Source: Arthrobacter sp. AFG7.2
GTDB lineage: Bacteria; Actinomycetota; Actinomycetes; Actinomycetales; Micrococcaceae
Reading direction: 5' to 3'
Assembly: GCF_002892835.1 (NCBI RefSeq)
Contig: NZ_PJMB01000005.1
Coordinates: forward strand, 62,001-126,000
DNA length: 64,000 bases
Below, one piece after another: positions 33,882 through 41,774 of the stretch; the stretch's first letter is position 1; every line of letters starts with the position of its first letter. Below the pieces are notes generated by a model. That model had not been told where the DNA came from. It saw nothing but the letters and a program-made list of their open reading frames with translations, and ran no database searches. Made by a program: the position numbers and the translations under genes.

Positions 33882-34791
33882 GGTGTGCCTCGTGCTCTGA
33901 ATGGCTGGCGGGTTCCAGCTGGAACGTGCAGTGGTCGGTATCAAAGTGCGAGCCCAGGCAGGTGATCAGTTTGTCCAGCAGCTGGTCGGCCCCGCGGGCA
34001 TTGAGAACGCCGTCCTCCACCACCACGTGCGCCGAGAAGACCGGAACGCCCGATGTGATGGTCCAGATATGGATGTCATGCACGTCCGTTACGCCCTCCA
34101 CGGACAGGATGTGCTCACGGATCATCTGCACCTCCACGCCCTTGGGGGTAGCCTCCAGCAGCACGTCCACCACGTCACGGAGCAGGGACCACGCCCGGGG
34201 CAGGATCATCAGGGCAATCAGGACTGACGCGATAGTGTCCGCCGCCTGGAAGCCGGTCACCATGATCACCACTGCAGCAGCGATGACGGCAAAGGAGCCC
34301 AGGAGGTCGCCCAGGACCTCCAGGTAGGCGCCCCGCACGTTGAGGCTCTCCTGGTGTGCTCCGCGCAGGATCACCAGGGACGCCACGTTTGCGGCGGCGC
34401 CAAGGACGGCGGCGAACAGCATGATGTCCGTCTGCACTTCCGGTGCCGCACCGATCCGGCGGATCGCCTCGCTGAAGATAACCACGGAGATCACGATCAG
34501 GATCAGCGCATTGGCCAGTGCGGCCAGCACCTCGGCACGCTGGTACCCGTAGGTCCTCTGGTCACTGGCAGGACGCCCTGCTATCCACGCGGCCAGCAGG
34601 GCGATGGTAACCCCCGCAGCGTCCGAGAGCATATGGCCGGCGTCGGCCAGCAGGGACAGCGACCCCGACAGGACCGCACCGGCAACCTGGACCAGGACCA
34701 CGGCGAGGGTGATGGCAAGGACCGCTACCAGCCGCTTTCGGTGCCGGCCGGTCGCGGTGATGCCGTGGGTGTGGCTGTGGTCGTGTCCCAT
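33871..34791 (-). CDS. Cation diffusion facilitator, zinc/cobalt exporter type
   Basis: A 306-residue CDF protein. It starts with the His-rich MGHDHSHTHG, then six helices. Metal-site motifs are complete: LSLLADAGHMLSDAAG (HxxxD in helix 2) and the later helix-5 ANxxxLVILRGAHQESLNVRGAYLEVLGDLLGSF with HxxxD spread as in the ZnT/CzcD branch. The C-terminal domain ends with DHCTFQLEPASHSEHEAHQHA, again His-rich. It is likely to export Zn(II) or Co(II) in exchange for protons. The start at 34791 is the Met before the His-rich segment; an upstream GTG-less extension overlaps the next gene and is unlikely. Confidence 0.92.
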   Translation of the reverse strand: MGHDHSHTHGITATGRHRKRLVAVLAITLAVVLVQVAGAVLSGSLSLLADAGHMLSDAAGVTIALLAAWIAGRPASDQRTYGYQRAEVLAALANALILIVISVVIFSEAIRRIGAAPEVQTDIMLFAAVLGAAANVASLVILRGAHQESLNVRGAYLEVLGDLLGSFAVIAAAVVIMVTGFQAADTIASVLIALMILPRAWSLLRDVVDVLLEATPKGVEVQMIREHILSVEGVTDVHDIHIWTITSGVPVFSAHVVVEDGVLNARGADQLLDKLITCLGSHFDTDHCTFQLEPASHSEHEAHQHA

Positions 34792-34801
34792 GCCTACAAG
34801 G

Positions 34802-35230
34802 CTAGCCCCAGCCGAGCTCGTGCAACCGGTCGTCGTCGATGCCGAAGTGATGGGCAATCTCGTGTACCACCGTGACGGCCACTTCGTGGATGACGTCCTC
34901 CCGGGACGAGCAAATGTCCAGGATGGGCTCGCGGAAGATCGTGATCCTGTCCGGCAGGGACCCTGCGTCCCACCAGGAATCCCGCTCGGTCAGCGGAACA
35001 CCTTCATAGAGTCCCAGCAGGACAGTGTCCGGATCCTCCCCGGGTTGTGGCACATAGTCGTCCTCAATGAACACGGCCACGTTGTCCATAGCGCGCGCCA
35101 GCTTGTCCGGGATGCTGTCCAGGGCGTCCCCCACGGCAGCCTCGAACTCGTCCTCGGGCATGGTGAAGCGGAGGGGTTCGCTGGGACCCTCTGGAACGGT
35201 GGGGAGGCCCGGCGGGAGGCTTGCTGGCAT
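34802..35230 (-). CDS. Minimal zincin metallopeptidase family protein
   Basis: A 142-residue protein with the zinc motif VVHEIAHHFGIDDDRLHELGW at the C-terminus, HExxH followed by a third ligand region, and a short N-terminal part (FEAAVGDALDSIPDKLARAMDNVAVFIED). This is the small zincin group common in actinobacteria (DUF1025-like). No signal peptide, so it is cytoplasmic. It sits ten bases downstream of the EamA gene and ten bases upstream of the CDF gene on the same strand, so the three may form one operon. Substrate is unknown. Confidence 0.85.
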   Translation of the reverse strand: MPASLPPGLPTVPEGPSEPLRFTMPEDEFEAAVGDALDSIPDKLARAMDNVAVFIEDDYVPQPGEDPDTVLLGLYEGVPLTERDSWWDAGSLPDRITIFREPILDICSSREDVIHEVAVTVVHEIAHHFGIDDDRLHELGWG

Positions 35231-35239
35231 ACTCCGACT

Positions 35240-36217
35240 CTAGCGGGAACCTGCGTCCCGGGCCCGTCCCGCATTCCTGCTCCTGCGCCGGGTCAGTCCC
35301 ACGCCCACCAGGCAGACCAGGCCGCCCACCAGGCCCAGGACGGCAGGAACCTCGCCCAGCAGGAGCCAGGAAATCAGGATGGTGGTACCCGGTACCAGGT
35401 ACGTTGTGGCGGCCAGCTTGCCGGCGTCCACCAGCGAGAGCGCGTATGCCCACGTGGTGAAGGCAATCGCCGTGGGAAAGATTCCAAGATAGACAAGCCC
35501 CCATGTTGCCTGAAGCGGTGCCGCCTGGACCTCGCCGATGAGCTGGCCGGTGAAGGGCAGGCAGCAGAGCGCCCCCACCAGGATGCCGAACCAGGTGGCC
35601 TGGGCGGCAGGAAACTTCCGCAGCACAGGCTTCTGGATGATGACGCTGACGGCGGCGAGCACGGCGGCAAGGAGGCAGAGCAGCACGCCCGCCACATCCG
35701 CCGTCGTGCCCTCTCCTTGCGTGGACGCCTGGCTGGAACCGAACGCGATCAAGGCCACGCCTGCAAAAGCAACCAGGCTGCCGATGATGAGCCACCGCGG
35801 GAAGCCTTCCTTCAGGAACAGGCCTGCCATGATCGCCACCAGGATTGGGTTCACGTTGATCAGCAGCGCGCTGGTGCCTGCGTCCAGCACGTGTTCGGCT
35901 GCGTTCAGCGCCACGTTGTAGCCGCCGAACCACATCACGCCATAGGCGAGGATCGGCCACCATTCCCGGCCTTTCGGCAGGAGGCGGCTTTTCAGCAGTT
36001 GCGGCAGGACCAGCAAGGAGAGTACGACGGCGGCAATCACCAGCCTGCCCAGCGTCAGGGATCCCGGGGAGAAGTGGGGGCCGATCGCCCGGATCCCCAC
36101 GAAGGCCGACGCCCAGAGGACCACGGTGACCGCCATGGCAACAACTCCGAGTGCCTTCACCTGGGGTGCTGCGGTTTGAGCAGGTGCAGGGGTGCTGACA
36201 GGGCTGGTTGAAGGCAT
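35240..36217 (-). CDS. EamA (DMT superfamily) exporter
   Basis: A 325-residue membrane protein with ten helices arranged as two EamA repeats (about 30-160 and 175-305). The first repeat has VLWASAFVGIRAIGPHFSPGSLTLGRLVIAA, the second ATWFGILVGALCCLPFTGQL, both usual for the family. EamA proteins export amino acids or other metabolites, and the substrate cannot be read here. N-terminus has a short polar, Thr/Pro-rich extension. Confidence 0.88.
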   Translation of the reverse strand: MPSTSPVSTPAPAQTAAPQVKALGVVAMAVTVVLWASAFVGIRAIGPHFSPGSLTLGRLVIAAVVLSLLVLPQLLKSRLLPKGREWWPILAYGVMWFGGYNVALNAAEHVLDAGTSALLINVNPILVAIMAGLFLKEGFPRWLIIGSLVAFAGVALIAFGSSQASTQGEGTTADVAGVLLCLLAAVLAAVSVIIQKPVLRKFPAAQATWFGILVGALCCLPFTGQLIGEVQAAPLQATWGLVYLGIFPTAIAFTTWAYALSLVDAGKLAATTYLVPGTTILISWLLLGEVPAVLGLVGGLVCLVGVGLTRRRSRNAGRARDAGSR

Positions 36218-36330
36218 GAAGCAAATCTATCCGGGGATCCGGGCGGCCGGCTGGCGGAAATCAGCCACGTCTGCGCAACTTCCTGCCACGGCACCTGTCC
36301 CGCGTCTGCCGGAAGCCGCGGGAGGGAAGG

Positions 36331-37377
36331 CTAACTGGACGGCGAGGCCCATTCCAGCAGGCGTTCCACGGGCCAGGTGGTGATGATCCGTTCGGCGGGG
36401 ACACCGTTCCGTTCTGCCCGTTCGGCTCCGTACTGGAGGAAGTCCAGTTGGCCCGGCGCGTGCGCGTCGCTGTCGATCGAGAACAGGCAGCCGGCCTCGA
36501 GCGCCAGTTGGATCAGGGCATCGGGCGGGTCCTGGCGCTCCGGCCGGGAATTGATCTCCACTGCCACGTTGTTCTCGGCGCAGGCGGCGAACACCTCCTT
36601 GGCATCGAACTCCGACGGCGGCCGCGTCCCCCGCGACCCCTCGACGAGGCGCCCGGTGCAGTGGCCCAGGATGTTGGTGTGCGGGGACTGGATGCCCGCG
36701 AGCATCCGCTTTGTCATGGTCTTCCGGTCCGCCCGGAGCTTTGAGTGCACGCTGGCCACCACTATGTCCAGGCGGTCCAGCAGCTCCGGTTCCTGGTCCA
36801 GTTCCCCCGATTCCAGGATGTCCACCTCGATGCCGGCCAGGAGCCGCACGGGTTGCTCGGGCAGGCCGCTGGAACCGGCGTGGGTGCCGTCGTTGATGGC
36901 ATCCACCACGTCCAGTTGACTGCGCAGCCGTTCCGGTGAGAGTCCGTTGGCGATGGTGAGGTTGGGGGAGTGGTCGGTCAGTGCAAGGTATTCCCTGCCC
37001 AGGACCCCGGCGGCCGCCAGCATCACCTCAATGGGAGACCCGCCGTCGGACCACTCACTGTGGCTGTGCAAGTCGCCACGGATCGCCTCCCGGATAGCCG
37101 TCCCGCCGGATGCCAACGGCTTCGCGCCCTTTTCACGGAGATCCGCCAGGTAATCCGGAACCTGGCCCTCTACGGCCTGGCGGATCACCTGGTAGGTCCG
37201 GTCGCCGATGCCCTTCATCGATTTCAGCCGCCCGTTCCGCGCGCGCTCCGCCACTTCCTCCGGCGGGAGCGGACTAATGGCCGCCGCCGCCTTGCGGAAC
37301 GCCTGGACTTTGAAGGTGGCAGCGCGTCCGCGCTCCAGCCAGAACGCAATCTCATTGAGTGCTGCTACTGCATCCAT
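36331..37377 (-). CDS. PHP-domain phosphoesterase with PolX-like helical N-terminus
   Basis: A 348-residue protein. The N-terminal 90 residues have the DNA-polymerase-X-type helical region (LNEIAFWLERGRAATFKVQAFRKAA and a helix-hairpin-helix LKSMKGIGDRTYQVI). The PHP domain (about 98-335) has all the metal ligands: GDLHSHSEWSDGG, ALTDHSPN, GIEVDIL, ASVHSKLR, ILGHCTGR and DSDAHAPGQLDF. The polymerase palm that joins the two in PolX is absent. PHP enzymes remove phosphates or act as 3' exonucleases. A role in DNA repair is a reasonable guess but histidinol phosphatase-like activity is not excluded. Confidence 0.85.
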   Translation of the reverse strand: MDAVAALNEIAFWLERGRAATFKVQAFRKAAAAISPLPPEEVAERARNGRLKSMKGIGDRTYQVIRQAVEGQVPDYLADLREKGAKPLASGGTAIREAIRGDLHSHSEWSDGGSPIEVMLAAAGVLGREYLALTDHSPNLTIANGLSPERLRSQLDVVDAINDGTHAGSSGLPEQPVRLLAGIEVDILESGELDQEPELLDRLDIVVASVHSKLRADRKTMTKRMLAGIQSPHTNILGHCTGRLVEGSRGTRPPSEFDAKEVFAACAENNVAVEINSRPERQDPPDALIQLALEAGCLFSIDSDAHAPGQLDFLQYGAERAERNGVPAERIITTWPVERLLEWASPSS

Positions 37378-37428
37378 CCGTCCATCTTCACCTGCCGGCC
37401 CGGTCCGTGGCGCTGTTTTTGGCCGATT

Positions 37429-37457
37429 TTGGATAATTCCTGCCTAGGCCCTATAGT
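37429..37457 (+). promoter_or_regulatory. Candidate tRNA operon promoter
   Basis: TTGGAT at 37429-37434 and TATAGT at 37452-37457, 17 bases apart, followed by tRNA-Glu 85 bases downstream. The sequence around it is the most AT-rich of this part. This is the likely promoter for the three tRNA genes. Confidence 0.6.
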
Positions 37458-37541
37458 TTTAGAGTCCAGTTCGGAGAAACGCAAAGGACAAAGACGGAAA
37501 GCTTCGCTTGACGCCTTTTATTTTGTTCCGAACGGGTTCTG

Positions 37542-37614
37542 GCCCCCATCGTCTAGCGGCCTAGGACACCGCCCTTTCACGGCGGCGGCACGGGTTCGAA
37601 TCCCGTTGGGGGTA
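37542..37614 (+). tRNA. tRNA-Glu (anticodon TTC)
   Basis: A 73-base cloverleaf. The acceptor stem pairs GCCCCCA with TGGGGGT (a G-T pair at the end), the anticodon stem is CCGCC/GGCGG with loop CTTTCAC, giving anticodon TTC, and the T arm reads GGGTTCGAATCCC. CCA is not encoded. First of three tRNAs. Confidence 0.96.
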
Positions 37615-37705
37615 CGCAAGGAACTGGTCAAGCAGGCAAAAAATGTCTGGTAGGCTGGAAGCCTTGAAAAAAGCGGTAGAGATACTGCTGAAGCAAGAAA
37701 CGCAA

Positions 37706-37779
37706 GGCCCTGTAGCGCAGTTGGTTAGCGCGCCGCCCTGTCACGGCGGAGGTCGCGGGTTCAAGTCCCGTCAGGGTCG
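37706..37779 (+). tRNA. tRNA-Asp (anticodon GTC)
   Basis: A 74-base cloverleaf. Acceptor GGCCCTG with CAGGGTC (one G-T pair), anticodon stem CCGCC/GGCGG with loop CTGTCAC, anticodon GTC, T arm CGGGTTCAAGTCCCG, discriminator G as expected for Asp. CCA is not encoded. Confidence 0.96.
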
Positions 37780-37827
37780 CTCTGATTGTTGGAAGAGATT
37801 CCGGCTGTCATGGTGACTAGTCACCTA

Positions 37828-37903
37828 GGCTCTGTAGCTCAGTTGGTAGAGCGTTCGACTGAAAATCGAAAGGTCACCGGATCGACGCCGGTCGGAGCCA
37901 CCA
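37828..37903 (+). tRNA. tRNA-Phe (anticodon GAA)
   Basis: A cloverleaf of 73 bases plus an encoded CCA at 37901-37903. Acceptor GGCTCTG with CGGAGCC (one T-G pair), anticodon stem TTCGA/TCGAA with loop CTGAAAA, anticodon GAA. The T loop is ATCGACG: the nearly universal T at position 54 is A here, while T55, C56, G57 and A58 are kept. Confidence 0.95.
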
Positions 37904-37909
37904 CTGGGA

Positions 37910-37940
37910 AGCATCAGTTCTTCGGAGCTGGTGCTTTTCT
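37910..37940 (+). terminator. Terminator after the tRNA genes
   Basis: AGCATCAGTTC (37910-37920) pairs with GAGCTGGTGCT (37925-37935) through nine Watson-Crick and two G-U pairs, around a TTCG tetraloop, then TTTCTCTTTTT. This is a standard intrinsic terminator for the tRNA operon. Confidence 0.9.
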
Positions 37941-38153
37941 CTTTTTGCGAGCTTAAGCTTGCCTTCACACCGCTGCAGATATCAATCCAGCATCGTTGCT
38001 GCCGAGCCGGGCATTTCCCGCTCCTGCAGCCGGGCCTGTTCCGTAAAGTTGCAGGCTGCAAAACCACCGCACGGAACCCATAGAACAGACGAACGTACAC
38101 ACGAACTTTCAAGAGCAGTCTGAGCGTCACAAGCGCATAAGGAGAAACCGGGA

Positions 38154-40028
38154 ATGTCCGCCACACCTGGCACCAGGACCATCAGCCAACCACCAACGGA
38201 TGAACCGCCCCGGCCGGCAGGACGGGCTGGCGGGCCGCCCGGAACCGCAGGCCAGCCACTTGCCAGATGGGTTTTTTGGCCGGCAGCCGCGATCATCATC
38301 GTTTTTGTCCTCTTCGCCGCAATTTTCCCGGCCGCCGCCACCGATTTCTTCACCACCATCCAGGGCAACGTCATCAACTGGTTCGGCTGGTACTACGTTG
38401 CCGCCGTTGCACTCTTTGTCGCGTTTTCGCTCTGGATCGGCCTCAGCCACTATGGCGACATCAAGCTGGGCAAGGATGAGGACGAACCCGAATTTTCGGT
38501 GATGTCCTGGTTCGCCCTGCTGTTCGCAGCCGGCATGGGAATCGGCCTTGTCTTCTTCGGTGTGGCCGAACCCCTCAACCACTTTGCCGCTCCGCGGCCC
38601 GGTGTTGAAGGATCCCCCATCGAGCTCGCCCAGCAGGCACTGACGCAGACCTACCTGCATTGGGGCCTCCACGCCTGGGCCATTTACGTTGTGGTGGGCG
38701 TATCCATTGCCTACGCCGTCCACCGCCGGAACCGTCCCATCTCCATCCGCTGGACCCTGGAGCCGCTCCTGGGCCACAAGCGTGTTTCCGGCGGCTGGGG
38801 CAACCTTATTGATGTCGTAGCCCTGGTGGGCACGCTGTTCGGCGTGGCCACCTCACTGGGCCTGGGCGTTCTGCAAATTTCTGCAGGACTCGAGCAGGCG
38901 AACATCCTCCAGGCCACCACCATGACGCAGATCGGGCTGATCCTGTGCATCATCACGCTGACCATCGCTTCGGTGGTGTCCGGCGTGGGCAAGGGCATGA
39001 AGTGGCTGTCCAACACCAACCTGATCCTGGCTGGGCTGCTGATGCTGGTGGTGCTGTTCACCGGCCCTACGCTGTTCCTGCTGCGCGAATTCGTCCAGTC
39101 CGTCGGCAACTATCTGCAGAATGTCGTGGGCCTGACCTTCAACACGCTGGCTTTCTCCGGCGCAGAGGGTGAGGCATGGCAGGCCGCCTGGACCACCTTC
39201 TACTGGGGCTGGTGGATTTCCTGGGCGCCCTTTGTGGGCATCTTCATTGCCCGCATCTCCAAGGGGCGCACGGTCCGGCAGTTCGTTGCCGGTGTCCTCC
39301 TGGTGCCCACCGCCATGGGTTTCCTGTGGTTCTCTGTCCTGGGCGGCGCCGCCATCCACCGGGAACTGTTCGGTGCCGGCGGCCTGATCAGTGACGACGG
39401 AACCGTGGACACCGAGGGTGCGCTGTTCAATCTGTTGGGCAGCCTGCCCGGCAGTGCCATCCTTACGGTGGGCGCCATCCTCCTGATCGCCATCTTCTTC
39501 ATCACCTCGGCGGATTCCGGTGCCCTGGTCATGGGCATGATTTCTACCGGCGGAGATGTGGAGCCGAAAAACTGGCTGCGAATCTTCTGGGCCCTCGCCG
39601 CCGCAGCCGTGGCCATCGCCCTGCTGCTGGCCAACGGGCTGCAGGCGATCCAGACGGCAGCGATTCTGACGGCGGTTCCGTTCAGCGTGGTGATCATCCT
39701 GATGTGTATCGCCACGGCCAAGGCCTTCCACAAGGAACACGAAACGCTGATGCGTGCACAGCGCAAGCTGGCCCGCGACCAGATGACCGCGCACGTTACC
39801 GAGCAGGTGCAGGACTCCATGCAGGACTCGGTCCAGGAGCACTACCAGGAACATGTTGCCGAGCAGATCCAGGAATCCGTGCAGGAGCATTACCAGGAGC
39901 ACCTGGCGGACCAGGTCCAGGACCAGGTCACGGAGGCGGTGGAAGCGCAGCTGAGCGAGCGGCTGGCAGCCGGAGAAGTTCCGGAAGCAGCCCCGGCAGA
40001 TACCGCCAGGAGTAGCCGGGACACTTAA
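38154..40028 (+). CDS. BCCT-family glycine betaine/choline transporter with repeat-bearing C-terminal tail
   Basis: A 624-residue transporter with twelve helices. BCCT signatures are visible: GMGIGLVFFGVAEPLNHF (the sodium-type GxGxG glycine segment), YWGWWISWAPFVGIFIARIS with the Trp-rich helix 8 that binds the quaternary ammonium group, and the amphipathic helix region after it. The N-terminal 40 residues are polar and proline-rich. After the last helix a cytoplasmic tail of about 80 residues is rich in Gln, Glu and His and includes two 16-residue repeats (558-589). In BetP a basic C-terminal tail senses osmotic stress; this one is acidic. AAGGAG lies nine bases before the ATG. Substrate within the family is not fixed. 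Confidence 0.93.
   Translation: MSATPGTRTISQPPTDEPPRPAGRAGGPPGTAGQPLARWVFWPAAAIIIVFVLFAAIFPAAATDFFTTIQGNVINWFGWYYVAAVALFVAFSLWIGLSHYGDIKLGKDEDEPEFSVMSWFALLFAAGMGIGLVFFGVAEPLNHFAAPRPGVEGSPIELAQQALTQTYLHWGLHAWAIYVVVGVSIAYAVHRRNRPISIRWTLEPLLGHKRVSGGWGNLIDVVALVGTLFGVATSLGLGVLQISAGLEQANILQATTMTQIGLILCIITLTIASVVSGVGKGMKWLSNTNLILAGLLMLVVLFTGPTLFLLREFVQSVGNYLQNVVGLTFNTLAFSGAEGEAWQAAWTTFYWGWWISWAPFVGIFIARISKGRTVRQFVAGVLLVPTAMGFLWFSVLGGAAIHRELFGAGGLISDDGTVDTEGALFNLLGSLPGSAILTVGAILLIAIFFITSADSGALVMGMISTGGDVEPKNWLRIFWALAAAAVAIALLLANGLQAIQTAAILTAVPFSVVIILMCIATAKAFHKEHETLMRAQRKLARDQMTAHVTEQVQDSMQDSVQEHYQEHVAEQIQESVQEHYQEHLADQVQDQVTEAVEAQLSERLAAGEVPEAAPADTARSSRDT
39825..39920 (+). repeat. 48-bp tandem repeat coding the BCCT tail repeat
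   Basis: Two adjoining 48-base units (39825-39872 and 39873-39920) code for DSVQEHYQEHVAEQIQ and ESVQEHYQEHLADQVQ. The protein repeats differ at four conservative positions while the DNA differs at more, mostly third-codon, positions, so selection on the protein sequence is suggested. Confidence 0.85.
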
Positions 40029-40062
40029 GATTCGCATCTGACCCCCGGGATCAGAAGCACCA

Positions 40063-40100
40063 CAGGCAGGGGCGCTCCGCAGTGCGGACGCCCCTGCCTG
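40063..40100. terminator. Long hairpin after the BCCT gene
   Basis: CAGGCAGGGGCG at 40063-40074 pairs perfectly with CGCCCCTGCCTG at 40089-40100, and TCCGC/GCGGA inside pairs further. There is no T-run behind it, but its place between the BCCT gene and the Asp23 operon suggests a terminator or a transcription boundary. Confidence 0.6.
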
Positions 40101-40157
40101 CTGCCGTTAAGCCCCGGCCGGGGATAGGGTTGGGAGCAACAGAAGGGGGAGTGCCTG

Positions 40158-40607
40158 ATGGAATACCAGAACCCGCAAACCGGCCAGGGGATCCACGAGC
40201 ATGCAGTTCCTGTGCCCGGCCTGGGCCGCACAGTGATCTCCGAGACGGCAGTGGCAAAGGTGGCGGGCATTGCCGCCCGTTCCGTCCCCGGCGTCTACTC
40301 TTTGGGCTCTGGCCCGTCACGTGCGCTCGGCGCGATCCGCGACGCCGTCGGCAGTTCGGACCACGCCGCCGGAGTGCGTGCCGAAGTCGGCGAAACGCAG
40401 GTTGCGGTGGATATCAGCCTGGTGGCGAGCTACGGAACACCGCTCCATGCGCTGGCCAACGAGGTGCGTGCCGCCGTATATCGCGCCGTCGGGGAACTGG
40501 TGGGGCTGCAGGTGATCGAGGTCAACGTGGAAGTCACGGACGTCTACGTCCCGCCGCCGGTCAAGCCCACTGTTGCTGGCTCTACTGACAGGGAGGCGCT
40601 GCTGTGA
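40158..40607 (+). CDS. Asp23/Gls24 family envelope stress protein
   Basis: A 149-residue protein. After a 22-residue lead it has the Asp23 domain: ISETAVAKVAGIAARSVPGVYSLG, then VRAEVGETQVAVDISLVASYGTPLHALANEVRAAVYRAVGELVGLQVIEVNVEVTDVYV read here in parts. Asp23 in Staphylococcus is tethered to the membrane by AmaP and forms a cloud along the envelope. First gene of a five-gene operon with overlapping starts and stops, ending with an AmaP-like gene. AAGGGGGAG precedes the ATG. Confidence 0.92.
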   Translation: MEYQNPQTGQGIHEHAVPVPGLGRTVISETAVAKVAGIAARSVPGVYSLGSGPSRALGAIRDAVGSSDHAAGVRAEVGETQVAVDISLVASYGTPLHALANEVRAAVYRAVGELVGLQVIEVNVEVTDVYVPPPVKPTVAGSTDREALL

Positions 40608-40795
40608 ACCTCACCCTGGCAGGCATGGCAATGGGTGCCTTCGTCGCTTTTATGTCCCTGCAGTTTGGTTTGTGGGGCTTCCTTGTTTCCCTGCTCTTCA
40701 TGGCTATCGGGGCACTCCTGGGCCGGGCCGCGGAAGGGAAACTGGACCTTCGCGGCGTCCTGGACGCCATCATCGGCCGGCGCTCTTCCTCATGA
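40604..40795 (+). CDS. Small membrane protein of the Asp23 operon (DUF2273-like)
   Basis: A 63-residue protein with two helices (about 5-24 and 27-42: FVAFMSLQFGLWGFLVSLLFMAIGALLGR split over both) and a basic end. GTG start overlaps the Asp23 stop (GTGA), and its stop overlaps the next start (ATGA). Small proteins of this kind (DUF2273) accompany Asp23 genes in many Firmicutes and actinobacteria. Confidence 0.75.
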   Translation: MNLTLAGMAMGAFVAFMSLQFGLWGFLVSLLFMAIGALLGRAAEGKLDLRGVLDAIIGRRSSS

Positions 40796-41172
40796 GCTCC
40801 ACCGCTCCGGCCGTCCGGGGCCGGGAGCTGAGCGGCCACAACCGCATCAGCACGCAGGCCCTGACAAGTCTCGCCAAAGCTGCGGCCGCGCAATACCTGG
40901 GGGTGGATGCGCAGGATGTGCGGGCTGACTGGGCGGACGACGACGGCCTGCTGGCCCTGTCCCTCATCACACCTGTCAGCATTCCGCCTTTGAATACGGT
41001 TGTTGTGGATCCCTCACGTGTGGAGGGCATCGGAGGTTCCATCTGGGACAGAACCGTCAGGGCAAAGGCCGCCATCCTGGCAACGGTGACGGAACTGAGC
41101 GGTTCGCAGCTGAGCCGGGTGGACATCAGGATCACCGGTGCAAGCATCAGCGAGGGGGGACGGGTGAAATGA
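40792..41172 (+). CDS. Asp23-like protein, second copy in operon
   Basis: A 126-residue protein starting at ATG 40792, which overlaps the previous stop. It reads GRELSGHNRISTQALTSLAKAAAAQYLGVDAQDVRADWADDD, then LLALSLITPVSIPPL and SIWDRTVRAKAAILATVTELSGSQLSRVDIRITG, a diverged Asp23 fold with an inserted loop. The longer open frame upstream is only the shadow of the preceding gene. Probably a second envelope protein of the complex. Confidence 0.72.
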   Translation: MSSTAPAVRGRELSGHNRISTQALTSLAKAAAAQYLGVDAQDVRADWADDDGLLALSLITPVSIPPLNTVVVDPSRVEGIGGSIWDRTVRAKAAILATVTELSGSQLSRVDIRITGASISEGGRVK

Positions 41173-41774
41173 GCCGGCACATCGAAAGCCAGTCACCGGA
41201 CATGGACAGGATCCTGCACCGGGAAACCCGTTCCTCGCGTGCAGTTGTGGCCACGGCAGCGGCAGCGCTGGTCATTGGGCTCGCCTCGTACGGGCTGCTC
41301 GAAGCAGCAGTCCACGCGATCGGCCAACCGGCCTGGCTGATCGAGCCGCAGGTGGCAGCGGAACGTTTGGTGGCACTGCCGGCGGGGATCTCACCGCTGC
41401 TGCTCGGGGCCATCGGGGCGGTGCTGGCAATGATCGGCCTCGTCTTTTTCCTCAATGGGATCTTGCCCGGCCACCGCGCCCGGCACCTTCTGGGCCGGCG
41501 GAGCGCAGCCGGTCCGGCCGTGGTGGTGGACGATGAAGTTATTGCTTCCGCTCTTGCCCGGCGTGCCCGGCTTGCCGCGAACGTCACGCCGGAACAGGTG
41601 ATGGTGGTGGTATCCCAGCGGCAGGTGGTTGTAAATGTCCGTCCCACCTCCGGCGTACCCGTGGACGAGGATGCAGTACTCACGGCAGTCCACAGCGAGC
41701 TTGACGCCATGTCACTGGAACCCGACCCCGCCGTGCACGTCAATGTGGCACCATCGGGAGTGATCGGCGCATGA
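41169..41774 (+). CDS. DUF6286-type membrane protein of the Asp23 operon
   Basis: A 201-residue protein with two helices (about 24-48 and 75-100), and a cytoplasmic C-terminal domain with ADDEV-like VVDDEVIASALARRARLAANVTPEQVMVVVSQRQVVVNVRPT, which resembles the alpha-beta domain seen in AmaP. It overlaps neighbours at both ends by ATGA. Typical for actinobacterial Asp23 clusters. Confidence 0.75.
   Translation: MSRHIESQSPDMDRILHRETRSSRAVVATAAAALVIGLASYGLLEAAVHAIGQPAWLIEPQVAAERLVALPAGISPLLLGAIGAVLAMIGLVFFLNGILPGHRARHLLGRRSAAGPAVVVDDEVIASALARRARLAANVTPEQVMVVVSQRQVVVNVRPTSGVPVDEDAVLTAVHSELDAMSLEPDPAVHVNVAPSGVIGA

Noticed and set aside
34604..36211. Plus-strand open frame of 535 codons opposite the zincin and EamA genes
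   Set aside because: Both genes on the minus strand have clear motifs (HExxH, EamA repeats), so this frame is a shadow.
37501..37541. Second promoter with TTGACG at 37508-37513 just before tRNA-Glu
   Set aside because: No -10 box at 16-18 bases; the transcript would begin inside or right at the tRNA.
38853..40037. Antisense open frame of 394 codons opposite the BCCT gene
   Set aside because: Shadow of a certain transporter gene; product rich in His, Gln, Asp.
40573..40791. N-terminal extension of the second Asp23-like gene (73 extra codons)
   Set aside because: It overlaps the small membrane protein gene fully, is rich in Pro/Arg/Cys/His, and the ATG at 40792 with its ATGA overlap is the better start.
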